Source: JAUVKA01 sp964465145 (GTDB taxonomy: Bacteria; Bacteroidota; Bacteroidia; Bacteroidales; UBA12481). From it: a stretch of 13,407 bases of DNA. Of the stretch, positions 6,441 through 13,407 are shown piece by piece. Location of the stretch: the NCBI GenBank assembly GCA_964465145.1, contig CAYXJR010000105.1, positions 1 to 13,407 on the forward strand, read 5' to 3'. Positions within the stretch are counted from its first letter, which is position 1, and each line of letters starts with the position of its first letter. The notes under the pieces were generated by a model. The model was not told the DNA's origin, did not search any database, and was given only the letters and a program-made list of their open reading frames with translations. Made by a program: the position numbers and the translations under genes.

Positions 6441-9128
6441 CTAATCTAAAATCTCTATTACCACCCCTTCCTCACTCTTCATTTCAACCCAGACCACCAG
6501 CTTATAACTCCCATCGGTATCCCTTACAATACCTTGCCTGCATTTGTGCTCGCTGCCGTTTATTAAAACTGAGGTTGCTTCCTTATTGCCCCAATCCTCA
6601 ACTATCACACAGATATTGTACAATGGCTGTTCTGAGTTTGCCTTTAGAACAAGCTCAACCGAAGACCCGGTATTCTCAACGATATAAGCTCTTTGCGGCT
6701 TTTCATACCAGGCTTTCCCTTCACTTTTAATTTCGATATCAGGAGCTCTATTCCACGATTTTGCCAAAGAAACGAGGTCATTTTTCCCGGTATCCAGCAT
6801 TCCTTCCATCAGTAATTTCTCGTAAAAGGGCTTATCACCTTCTCCTTCATCGTAAACAGGCAGGTAAACATGTGTAAGGGAGCTATGTCCGGTACGGTCG
6901 GCATAGCTGGCATAACGCCCGTCTGAGGGCATTTGAGCTATCGGCCAGTGGTTCCAAGTTGGGAACACTGAATAAGGGGTAAGTTCGCCGCCATAAACAT
7001 TAGATCCCTCGAAAGCCTCGCCTATAGTAACCGGATCATAATCACCAGTATAATTAACAATTTGTATATACTGATCCTTAGGCAGCCCAACATCTGGCGG
7101 AGGGCCTGTAATCCAGTCATAGCTTTGAGAATTCCCATCCATATCCAGCATTGTAACAGTATTTCTCTTCGCGATAATATCCTCTGGATGCTGATCCGGC
7201 CCGAAAATAGCCATCGATTCCTGCCACTCATGGTTCCTGTTGCCACTGGTCCACAACCGCATTTGCTTCGAAGCAATCCCATCAGGATAAATATAATAAT
7301 ACCAATCTGCCACATCATACCAGCCTGTTTCTTCTAAATAATTTGCCTTAACCAGGTTCACGTCGGCAAGAGGGAAACGATAATGGACTACCACCCTTGC
7401 TGGAGTATTTTCAATAATGCGGGCATATGTAAAATAGTTGCCCTTATCCGACATAGGCTCCTGGCATCCGTCACCTCCTGAAGTACCCCAGGTTTCATTG
7501 AACTCATTACTGTACCATTGGCCTTTCTTATTGACCATCATCGGGATATAGCTTACTCCGCGCCAAAAAATGAATTTCGACGGATTATTATCGAAGCCAA
7601 CAATGATATCCGGATGCTCACTAAAACACCAAAGATTATCCCACACATCATAAAATTTAAGATGATCATAATACGATCCGAATTGCTGTATCTTTTCTCC
7701 GGATGGAAGAACTCTTTTATCCATATTAACCGGAATATTACCTGTCTTGGCAACCTGGCTATTATTGCTGATCAAATCAGGATCAAGGGCAATATTGTAG
7801 ACTTTTACCTCATCAATTAGTCCATCCAAAGCATACTGTCCAGGGAATGTATTCCTCCGAACCGGATTAATGGGACGCCGGGGCTTTCCCCTACCAACAA
7901 TAATGTCCTTTTCTGACAATTCAATATCACCCGGATTAATCCTCTTCTGACCAACATTCTGGTCATCCACAAAAATGTTCATTTCTCCTGTCTGTCGACT
8001 GTAAGTGGCCGTAATCAGATACCATTGCCTTCTTTCAAGATGAATATTTCCGGTCAGCTCATTCCATACTCCCCCGACTCTAAGCTTAAATCCTGGATTA
8101 CCATCCCCATTGATCCCGAGAAAAAATCCTTTATCATCCTCTGTTTTGATTTCAACATGATACGTAACTCCTTTTTGAACCATCTCAATCTCCTCGACAA
8201 CATCATCACACTGTTGAATAATCGGGCACCAACTCCAGGGATATGCCGCCAGGGCAACATATGCCTGCAGGCTAATTTCATCCTTAATAGTAAGGGGACT
8301 TTGATCATGGAACCTGACTTCAGTATTATAACCATCAAATTGCAAACAGGTGCCAGAAACCCCCTTCCTCCATAATATTTTTCTTCCTTTAACTTCTAAG
8401 GACTGCATGCTGATTTTCTCATGTGTAGCGTCACCTATTCCCTCATCAAAATCAAAATTAACTATAGGCTTTACCGGCAACTGCTCGATTATATCTGACC
8501 CCCTGACAGCATCAGAATTAATATTTATTGAGGCCTGTTGTGACGAATCTTCCGATATCCCTTTTTTTGAAAGATGGGCCGTCTGGCTAATTACATTCCC
8601 AGGGTTATTCCAATCATCTGCCTTGTCTCTCCCCTGCCGGATAAACCTTTGAACCTCACCATCGGGTAAAAATGTAAAATATTCATCTGCAAATCCTTCA
8701 GGGTCAACACCCTTATCCGGATTTCCCAATCCAAAATTTTGCAGATATCTCCAATGGATTATAACCTTATCATCTGAACTTTCAATAATCTTAACATGTG
8801 AATAAGTGTTCACCCGATCAGGCATAACTGAAGATCCATCACCATGCCTGGGTAAAAGTTCCTTAAAATAGAACTTCTCTCCATTTGCATTCTGCCAGAA
8901 AGGCAAAAAACTACTACCCCTCCAGAATACTACCTGGCCATTCCCTGAGCCAAGATCAACAATAATATCAGGATAATCCCCTGTACGGGAATATTGTTCA
9001 AAATCATTATCAGTAATGACTGTGGTATAATATGCACCAAAATCAGTATCCTTCTTCATTTTTACATCACAGGAGTATAGGATAGCAAAGACAAAACCTA
9101 TGAAGATAACAGCCCGAAGTTGCTTCAT
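6441..9128 (-). CDS. LamG-domain lipoprotein with duplicated flanking domain
   Basis: An 895-residue envelope lipoprotein with lipobox LYSC (residues 17-20). Residues about 223-450 form a LamG/concanavalin A-like beta-sandwich: FDFDEGIGDATHEKISM start, GVSGTCLQFDG, WYLITATYSRQTGEMNIFVD, and the closing ALDGLIDEVKVYN. Flanking it are two related modules. Copy 1 (about 52-166) has YPDIIVDLGSGNGQVVFWRG and KIIESSDDKVIIHWRY, then FTFLPDGEVQRF. Copy 2 (about 505-628) has HPDIIVGFDNN, FIFWRGVSYIP, RIIENTPARVVVHYRFPL and YYIYPDGIASKQMR. A C-terminal region of about 100 residues looks like a beta-sandwich. No recognised catalytic motif is visible; carbohydrate or surface binding is plausible because of LamG, but the function is unknown. 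The start ATG follows the M28 stop by 15 bases, so the two are probably one operon with this gene second. Confidence 0.85.
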   Translation of the reverse strand: MKQLRAVIFIGFVFAILYSCDVKMKKDTDFGAYYTTVITDNDFEQYSRTGDYPDIIVDLGSGNGQVVFWRGSSFLPFWQNANGEKFYFKELLPRHGDGSSVMPDRVNTYSHVKIIESSDDKVIIHWRYLQNFGLGNPDKGVDPEGFADEYFTFLPDGEVQRFIRQGRDKADDWNNPGNVISQTAHLSKKGISEDSSQQASININSDAVRGSDIIEQLPVKPIVNFDFDEGIGDATHEKISMQSLEVKGRKILWRKGVSGTCLQFDGYNTEVRFHDQSPLTIKDEISLQAYVALAAYPWSWCPIIQQCDDVVEEIEMVQKGVTYHVEIKTEDDKGFFLGINGDGNPGFKLRVGGVWNELTGNIHLERRQWYLITATYSRQTGEMNIFVDDQNVGQKRINPGDIELSEKDIIVGRGKPRRPINPVRRNTFPGQYALDGLIDEVKVYNIALDPDLISNNSQVAKTGNIPVNMDKRVLPSGEKIQQFGSYYDHLKFYDVWDNLWCFSEHPDIIVGFDNNPSKFIFWRGVSYIPMMVNKKGQWYSNEFNETWGTSGGDGCQEPMSDKGNYFTYARIIENTPARVVVHYRFPLADVNLVKANYLEETGWYDVADWYYYIYPDGIASKQMRLWTSGNRNHEWQESMAIFGPDQHPEDIIAKRNTVTMLDMDGNSQSYDWITGPPPDVGLPKDQYIQIVNYTGDYDPVTIGEAFEGSNVYGGELTPYSVFPTWNHWPIAQMPSDGRYASYADRTGHSSLTHVYLPVYDEGEGDKPFYEKLLMEGMLDTGKNDLVSLAKSWNRAPDIEIKSEGKAWYEKPQRAYIVENTGSSVELVLKANSEQPLYNICVIVEDWGNKEATSVLINGSEHKCRQGIVRDTDGSYKLVVWVEMKSEEGVVIEILD

Positions 9129-9143
9129 GATATGGATTTTAGC

Positions 9144-10700
9144 TTAAAACCTTCTTCTCTGGTTCGGATCCGGCTTCACGTAAGGCTTGCGAGGTAATTT
9201 ATTATCTCTCATTGCAGCCTGGTAAACAAATGCGGCAGTTACAATAGCATTTTGTTTGAGGTCATCCATAATCAATCGCTCATAGGTATCCATAAGGGTG
9301 TGATAACCCCTGTTATACTCAATCTCATCCTGTATAAACTGGAAGGCAGGCAATCCAAGAGGGTCAAATGACTGGTGGTCAGTCCCCCCGGTGTTCCTGA
9401 TGGTAATAGTGTTGCATCCCATGCTCTCAAAAGGGGCCAGCCAGGCTTCAAAAACCGGACGGATCATCTCATTTCCCTGAAGGTAAATACCCCGGTATTT
9501 GCCGGTCCCGTTATCCATATTGAAGTAAACATCAAAATTCTCAAATCCGGGTTTCAGCTCCATGTTTTCGGGATCCCTGATGTATTTTTCAACATAACCC
9601 CTTGAACCATGCAATCCTTGCTCTTCCCCACCCCATAAAGCAATCCTGATAGTCCTGCGTGGTTTCACGTCAAGCTCTTTCAAAATACGAATAGCCTCCA
9701 TCATAACTATACATCCGGAAGCATTATCAGCAGCTCCCGTTCCTCCATGCCATGAATCGAGATGGCCACCAATCAACACGATCTCATCTTTTAAGTCTGG
9801 GTCTGTCCCTGGTATTTCTGCCATCACATTGCTTACAAATTCACTTTTGCTGAATACATTTTTAATTTCAACCTCCATCATAACAGGAACCTCATGTTTC
9901 AATAATCTCACAATTCTTCCGTGAGCCTCAATAGGCAGGTTAATTTCGGGAATGGGCTCTTTATCTCCAGCTTTATAACTCGCGCCATTGGACCTGGGGA
10001 CATTGAATTCTCCTGATCCATTGACTATTACAGCTACTCCTTCGTCCTTTAAAAAATCTACAGCAGCCTGCCTCAGACGCTGGGCTTTCATGTACGTTTC
10101 AAAATCAAAGTCTCCAAATCTCCTCCCTCTGCCCAGATTTTCCTGGGTAATAGCTTCCAGCTCCTCCTCCGTATAACGCGTAGCAAGAGGCTCAAACTTT
10201 GCCTCATAGGTTGCAGTTGAAGGCATAACAGCAATTTTTCCCTTCAGCTTACCCTTAAACCCTTCAAGATCCTCCTCACTTTTAATGTCCACAAGAACCA
10301 CCTCCCCTTTAACAAGGCCTTTTGTGCTGCCGGTCCATGCCTTGGGTGTGACAGTGAAGGCACAATAATAGGGAGCCGTCATGGCAACATAGGTTCTCTG
10401 GTTTTCCCAACCACCCCTGTCGAAAGGCCTCACCTCTTCAACCACTGCGTTTTCCAGACCGAACTCTTCAAATTTCTCTTTAACCCACTTATTTGCACGG
10501 ATTTTACCCGGAGAGGCAGTTAGCCTTGGCCCAAGATAGTCAGTCATCCAAAACGATAGTTCATCAATTTGAGATTTCGATTTTTCATACTGCTTAATCT
10601 TGTATACCATTTCAAGATCGACCCTTTCATGTTGTGCATTTACCAGGAAGGGGATTAAAAGGAATACGAGAAATACTGAAATAGTTTTTAGATTTTTCAT
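9144..10700 (-). CDS. Secreted M28-family zinc metallopeptidase
   Basis: A 518-residue aminopeptidase or carboxypeptidase of family M28 with a PA-type insert. Residues 1-22 are a Sec signal peptide ending VNA before QHERVDLE. The co-catalytic zinc ligands are all visible: H313 (GGHLDSWHGGTGAADNASGC), D325 in AADNASG, catalytic E359 and ligand E360 in WGGEEQGLHGSRG, D396 (FNMDNGTG), and H467 (GYHTLMDTYE). The long insert between about 120 and 280 matches the PA domain of related secreted peptidases. Length is typical and no residue is missing, so it should be active in the periplasm or outside the cell, releasing amino acids from peptides. It is the first gene of a probable two-gene operon with the LamG lipoprotein. 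The C-terminus is basic (RRRF). ATG at 10700 is preceded by a good -7 box about 48 bases upstream. Confidence 0.93.
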   Translation of the reverse strand: MKNLKTISVFLVFLLIPFLVNAQHERVDLEMVYKIKQYEKSKSQIDELSFWMTDYLGPRLTASPGKIRANKWVKEKFEEFGLENAVVEEVRPFDRGGWENQRTYVAMTAPYYCAFTVTPKAWTGSTKGLVKGEVVLVDIKSEEDLEGFKGKLKGKIAVMPSTATYEAKFEPLATRYTEEELEAITQENLGRGRRFGDFDFETYMKAQRLRQAAVDFLKDEGVAVIVNGSGEFNVPRSNGASYKAGDKEPIPEINLPIEAHGRIVRLLKHEVPVMMEVEIKNVFSKSEFVSNVMAEIPGTDPDLKDEIVLIGGHLDSWHGGTGAADNASGCIVMMEAIRILKELDVKPRRTIRIALWGGEEQGLHGSRGYVEKYIRDPENMELKPGFENFDVYFNMDNGTGKYRGIYLQGNEMIRPVFEAWLAPFESMGCNTITIRNTGGTDHQSFDPLGLPAFQFIQDEIEYNRGYHTLMDTYERLIMDDLKQNAIVTAAFVYQAAMRDNKLPRKPYVKPDPNQRRRF

Positions 10701-10731
10701 GTTGTTTGATTAAGAGTTAATTAGGTAAACT

Positions 10732-10741
10732 GGCTATAGCC
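10732..10741. repeat. 10-bp perfect palindrome in M28 leader
   Basis: GGCTATAGCC is self-complementary. On the minus strand it lies between the predicted -7 box (10755-10748) and the M28 start (10700), at about the predicted transcription start. It could be an operator half-site pair, but one short palindrome is weak evidence. Confidence 0.3.
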
Positions 10742-10862
10742 GTACCTCAAATGTATAAAATAATATAACTGCAACCGCATCGCCCTCACTCGTGTCTACC
10801 TGAACCTGTAATCCGACCGTCAGTTCTTCCTCGCCTTGAAAACCATCTTTTTCAACTTCAAT
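10734..10862 (-). other. Possible coding relic (about 42 codons) in divergent gap
   Basis: Read on the minus strand from an ATT at 10862, this stretch is open to a TAG at 10736-10734 and gives a protein-like acidic and beta-rich sequence including KDGFQGEEELTVGLQVQVD then GDAVAVILFYTFEVRL. It has no ATG and an in-frame TAA a few codons upstream. An open stretch of this length is not unusual by chance; only its composition suggests former coding. It overlaps the promoter calls here, so both cannot be taken at full value. I do not recognise the family. Confidence 0.22.
10748..10775 (-). promoter_or_regulatory. Bacteroidota-type promoter for the M28-LamG operon
   Basis: On the minus strand TACATTTG (10755-10748) matches TAnnTTTG exactly, with GTTG (10775-10772) 16 bases upstream as a candidate -33. 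Transcription would start near 10741, giving a leader of about 40 bases to the ATG at 10700. Confidence 0.5.
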
Positions 10863-10884
10863 CTTTTTTGCTTATGGATTGTTG

Positions 10885-10892
10885 TATTTTTG
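10885..10892 (+). promoter_or_regulatory. -7 box for the ABC exporter gene
   Basis: TATTTTTG in the context TTGTATTTTTGC is an exact TAnnTTTG match. Transcription would start near 10899, leaving about 36 bases before the ATG at 10935. The upstream TTTG at 10867-10870 is only 14 bases away, closer than the usual spacing. This box decides the exporter start: any start upstream of it could not be on the transcript. Confidence 0.55.
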
Positions 10893-10934
10893 CAGGCAAT
10901 CGGAAAATACTTGTCGGTTTACATCAACAAAATA

Positions 10935-12743
10935 ATGGCTGAAGAGAAGAAAAAGAAACTTACCAAGGAAGGGATCAAGAATGTTCTCAAACTATTCAAG
11001 TACCTCCATCCTTATCGCCTGGAGTACACTCTGGGAATGTTATTTTTATTAGGTGGCAGCCTCGCTAACCTGGCTTTCCCGAAATTATTAGGCGACCTTG
11101 TTAATTCTGGTAATGCTGGTAATATTACGCAGGATCTTAGTCGCATAGTTTTTCTCCTCGGTCTGATACTCGTCCTTCAGGCAGTATTTTCCTATTTTCG
11201 TACAGTTCTATTTGTCAATGTTACCGAGAAAAGCATGGCGGATTTACGGAGAGACACCTATTCACATCTAATCCGTTTGCCAATGAGTTTCTTTGACAAG
11301 CACAGGGTTGGCGAACTTAACAGCAGGATATCTGCTGACGTTTCGCTTGTACAGGAAACACTTACCAGCACTCTTGCCGACTTCATACGGCAAATTGTGA
11401 TAATTATCGGAGGTATCATTCTGTTGGTTCTAACTTCCCCTCAGCTCACTATTTTCATGTTGGCTATTCTGCCCGTTGTGGTGATCCTGGTTTTTATTTT
11501 CGGTAAGTTCATACGCCGATTGTCCAAAGATGCTCAAAAAAGGGTTGCAGAAAGCAACACCATTGTTGAGGAAACACTACAGGGTATTAGGAGTGTCAAG
11601 GGGTATACCAATGAATTCTTCGAAATTAAACGTTACAAGGAGATGATCCGTGAAGTTGCCAGGATAGGGATGTTAAGCGGTAAGTACAGGGGCGCCTTCT
11701 CATCTTTTATGATCCTTGGTTTGTTTGGTTCATTGGTTGCAGTGATATGGAAAGGTGCCACACTTTTGGCTGCAGGTGAAATGCTCGCCGGAGAGCTTTT
11801 TAGTTTCGTTATTTATTCAGCTTACATAGGGGGAAATATTGGCGGCATAGCCTCGGTTATTACACGAATGCAAAAATTTGTAGGTGCAACAGAAGACCTG
11901 TTTGAAATGTTTAATTCCAAAGAAGAAGATTTACAGGAAGTAAGGAAGTTGGATCCCGATCAACATTTATTTGGCCATATCAGGTTTCAAAACCTGAGCT
12001 TCACATATCCATCGAGGGAAGAAGAACCCGTATTGAAAAATATTGAACTCAAAGTTGCTACTAACCAAGTTGTTGCGATAGTTGGTGCCAGTGGTGCCGG
12101 TAAATCTACTATAGCTTCTTTATTGCTCGGCCTGTATTCCCCCGTTTCCGGAAAATTACTGTTCGATAAAAAAGACTCATCTTTATTCTCCCTATCAGCA
12201 TTAAGGCATCAGATTGCCCTTGTTCCCCAGGATATTTTCCTTTTCGGGGGGACCATTAAGGAAAACATCGCATATGGGAAGCCTGGGGCTGGTGATGAAG
12301 AAATTATAGAAGCTGCCAAACTGGCCAATGCATGGGAATTTATTTCAGGCTTTCCCGGAGAACTGGAAACCATTGTAGGTGAAAGAGGTACACAGGTATC
12401 AGGCGGTCAGAGGCAAAGGATAGCCATTGCCCGCGCAATTCTGAATAACCCTAGAATACTCGTACTGGATGAAGCAACTTCTTCACTGGACTCTGAATCG
12501 GAGCGACTGGTACAGGAGGGCCTTGAGCAGCTTATGAAAGGCCGAACTTCAATTGTTATTGCACACCGGCTATCGACTATCAGGAATGCAGATAAAATAG
12601 TTGTGTTGGAACAGGGTCAGATCGTTGAGCAGGGAACACATGATGAGTTGATTAACCTGAGCAATGGGGCTTACCGTCGACTAACAGAAATGCAGATTGG
12701 GTTTTCAACGGGGAACGGGGAACGGGGAACGAGGAACGTATAA
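10935..12743 (+). CDS. ABC exporter half-transporter (MsbA/ABCB-like)
   Basis: A 602-residue type I exporter with fused membrane and ATPase domains, expected to dimerise in the inner membrane. An upstream in-frame TTG at 10836 would add 33 residues, but ATG 10935 (MAEEKKKKLTKEG) is preferred because a -7 box lies between them and the extension resembles random AT-rich translation. The six-helix domain spans about 25-315; the typical coupling-region sequence RLPMSFFDKHRVGELNSRI is present. The ATPase has Walker A GASGAGKST (384-392), Q-loop VPQDIFLFGGTIKENIAYG, signature VSGGQRQRIAIARAIL (from 488), Walker B ILVLDEATSSLD (508-519) and H-loop histidine 544 (IAHRLSTI). All catalytic residues are intact. 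Substrate is unknown; lipid, drug or peptide export are all possible. The last ten or so residues (GNGERGTRNV) are encoded by a GGGGAAC tandem repeat and are not part of the usual fold. Confidence 0.92.
   Translation: MAEEKKKKLTKEGIKNVLKLFKYLHPYRLEYTLGMLFLLGGSLANLAFPKLLGDLVNSGNAGNITQDLSRIVFLLGLILVLQAVFSYFRTVLFVNVTEKSMADLRRDTYSHLIRLPMSFFDKHRVGELNSRISADVSLVQETLTSTLADFIRQIVIIIGGIILLVLTSPQLTIFMLAILPVVVILVFIFGKFIRRLSKDAQKRVAESNTIVEETLQGIRSVKGYTNEFFEIKRYKEMIREVARIGMLSGKYRGAFSSFMILGLFGSLVAVIWKGATLLAAGEMLAGELFSFVIYSAYIGGNIGGIASVITRMQKFVGATEDLFEMFNSKEEDLQEVRKLDPDQHLFGHIRFQNLSFTYPSREEEPVLKNIELKVATNQVVAIVGASGAGKSTIASLLLGLYSPVSGKLLFDKKDSSLFSLSALRHQIALVPQDIFLFGGTIKENIAYGKPGAGDEEIIEAAKLANAWEFISGFPGELETIVGERGTQVSGGQRQRIAIARAILNNPRILVLDEATSSLDSESERLVQEGLEQLMKGRTSIVIAHRLSTIRNADKIVVLEQGQIVEQGTHDELINLSNGAYRRLTEMQIGFSTGNGERGTRNV
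12707..12738 (+). repeat. GGGGAAC heptamer repeat inside the exporter 3' end
   Basis: Three copies of GGGGAAC (12710-12716, 12717-12723, 12724-12730) and one GAGGAAC (12731-12737), preceded by a partial AAC. The repeat lies in the coding sequence and supplies the exporter's last residues before the TAA at 12741-12743. Confidence 0.85.
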
Positions 12744-12762
12744 ACTTATAATCCATTTTGCC

Positions 12763-12790
12763 GATATCTGTCATCCGACATCCGATATCC
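12763..12790. repeat. Heptamer repeat between convergent genes, 4 units
   Basis: GATATCT, GTCATCC, GACATCC, GATATCC follow without gaps; read on the minus strand the units are GGATATC, GGATGTC, GGATGAC, AGATATC. This is the same unit family as the eight-copy tract at 2784-2839. It lies 20 bases beyond the exporter stop. The rest of 12744-12886 shows no gene or clear terminator. Confidence 0.8.
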
Positions 12791-12886
12791 TCAAATTATA
12801 TTTATTTGGAGTTTCCAATTGGCCACATTTTAGATAGCCAAGGTCTGTTAAGGACCAGAATCCTTTCTTAAAGATGAGGATAAAAC

Positions 12887-13339
12887 CTACTTTGAAATTT
12901 TTACCTGAACAGCAGTAGGCCCCTTGTGGCCCATTTCAACTTCAAAACTGACCAGATTACCCTCTGTAATTTCTTCAAGGACATTATTTACATGGACGAA
13001 AACACTTTCCTTTGTTTCCGCATCCCTAATAAAACCGTAACCTTTAGAATCGTTATAATAGGTAACTGTTCCCTTTCTTATTGGATCAGGTTCATCTTCA
13101 GCCTCACGCCGGGCAATACCTATCGTAATATCCTCTAATTTAACTTCAACCTTTTTGTGAGGATCAGGAGGGGTTGAGCTTATCATTCCGTTTTCGTCGA
13201 CATAAGCTATCATGTCGTCAAGGCTGCCCTTTTTCTCATTATCTTTTCTGGCCAACCTATTCTTAATCTTGTCTTTTCTCTTCTTTTCTTTTTTATTTCT
13301 AACTTCTTTTTTGTTGAATGTTTCCTGCGATCTACCCAT
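12887..13339 (-). CDS. Cold-shock domain protein with basic N-terminal tail
   Basis: A 150-residue RNA/ssDNA-binding protein. Residues 1-37 form a very lysine/arginine-rich tail (KKEVRNKKEKKRKDK), followed by a linker with SLDDMIAYVDENGMI, typical of long Bacteroidota cold-shock proteins. The C-terminal cold-shock domain spans about 87-148: RKGTVTYYNDSKGYGFIRD with RNP1 KGYGFI (99-104), RNP2 VFVHV (113-117), and the closing GPTAVQVKI. All five beta-strands appear present. Classic CspA proteins are about 70 residues, so the N-terminal extension roughly doubles the length; it probably adds nucleic-acid affinity. The role is likely RNA chaperoning or melting of mRNA structure. It is convergent with the exporter gene. 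The ATG at 13339-13337 follows an almost pure A/T leader. Confidence 0.9.
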   Translation of the reverse strand: MGRSQETFNKKEVRNKKEKKRKDKIKNRLARKDNEKKGSLDDMIAYVDENGMISSTPPDPHKKVEVKLEDITIGIARREAEDEPDPIRKGTVTYYNDSKGYGFIRDAETKESVFVHVNNVLEEITEGNLVSFEVEMGHKGPTAVQVKISK

Positions 13340-13346
13340 GAATTAA

Positions 13347-13375
13347 TTTTATTTTATTTTATTATTATTATTATT
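13347..13375. repeat. A/T microsatellite upstream of the cold-shock gene
   Basis: TTTTA three times, then ATT five times, gives 29 bases of pure A/T starting 7 bases before the start codon of the cold-shock gene. In the transcript this would be an unstructured A/U-rich leader. No TAnnTTTG box is visible within the remaining 32 bases to the window edge. Confidence 0.65.
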
Positions 13376-13407
13376 CAGTTCTTAAATCATTAAGCCTTAC
13401 TTAATCT

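Noticed and set aside
8025..8375. 116-residue plus-strand open frame opposite the LamG gene
   Set aside because: Antisense shadow; the minus strand carries continuous LamG domain motifs.
12771..12893. Minus-strand open stretch reading GFWSLTDLGYLKCGQ into the heptamer repeat
   Set aside because: Looks coding-like but has no start codon of its own, overlaps the end of the cold-shock gene, and ends in the repeat. Left as possible relic only.
1..13407. New defence, mobile or biosynthetic system
   Set aside because: No cluster of unknown genes, nuclease, integrase, toxin-antitoxin pair, reverse transcriptase or biosynthetic core is present; all intact genes but the LamG protein belong to familiar families.

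Overview
The window reads as ordinary chromosomal DNA from a member of the Bacteroidota, probably an environmental Bacteroidales/Marinilabiliales-like organism. The grounds are several matches to the Bacteroidota -7 promoter box TAnnTTTG, start codons without Shine-Dalgarno sequences, lipoprotein-rich envelope genes, a cold-shock protein with the basic N-terminal tail seen in this phylum, and AT-rich intergenic DNA carrying short tandem repeats. The taxonomic call is inference from gene families and promoter style; no rRNA or marker gene is present.

Layout from left to right. (1) 27-760 (-): a frameshifted and truncated iron-sulfur protein gene. (2) 844-2082 (+): an exported PQQ-type beta-propeller protein. 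(3) 2083-2958: no intact gene, but a REP-like palindrome, a heavily deleted M16 zinc-protease relic (-), an eight-unit heptamer repeat, and a GC-rich hairpin/G4 tract. (4) 2959-6084 (+): a lipoprotein amidohydrolase of the YtcJ type followed by an AGCS sodium:alanine symporter, separated by another heptamer repeat. (5) 6085-6440: small repeats and a broken fragment of a probable DUF4249-like lipoprotein. (6) 10700-6441 (-): a probable two-gene operon of a secreted M28 metallopeptidase and an 895-residue LamG lipoprotein with a duplicated flanking domain. (7) 10935-12743 (+): a complete ABC exporter half-transporter, divergent from the M28 operon. (8) 12887-13339 (-): a cold-shock-domain protein, convergent with the exporter.

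Functionally the intact genes suit scavenging of peptides and amides in the envelope (secreted M28 peptidase, lipoprotein amidohydrolase, Na+-driven small amino acid uptake), together with an ABC exporter and an RNA chaperone. That they cooperate is inference from proximity.

No CRISPR array, phage, toxin-antitoxin, transposase, tRNA or rRNA was seen, and I do not see a convincing new multi-gene system. The less ordinary signals are the set of 7-bp-period tandem repeats with unrelated unit sequences in most intergenic gaps (one forms the C-terminus of the exporter), three decaying genes within about 6.5 kb, and the duplicated-domain LamG protein.
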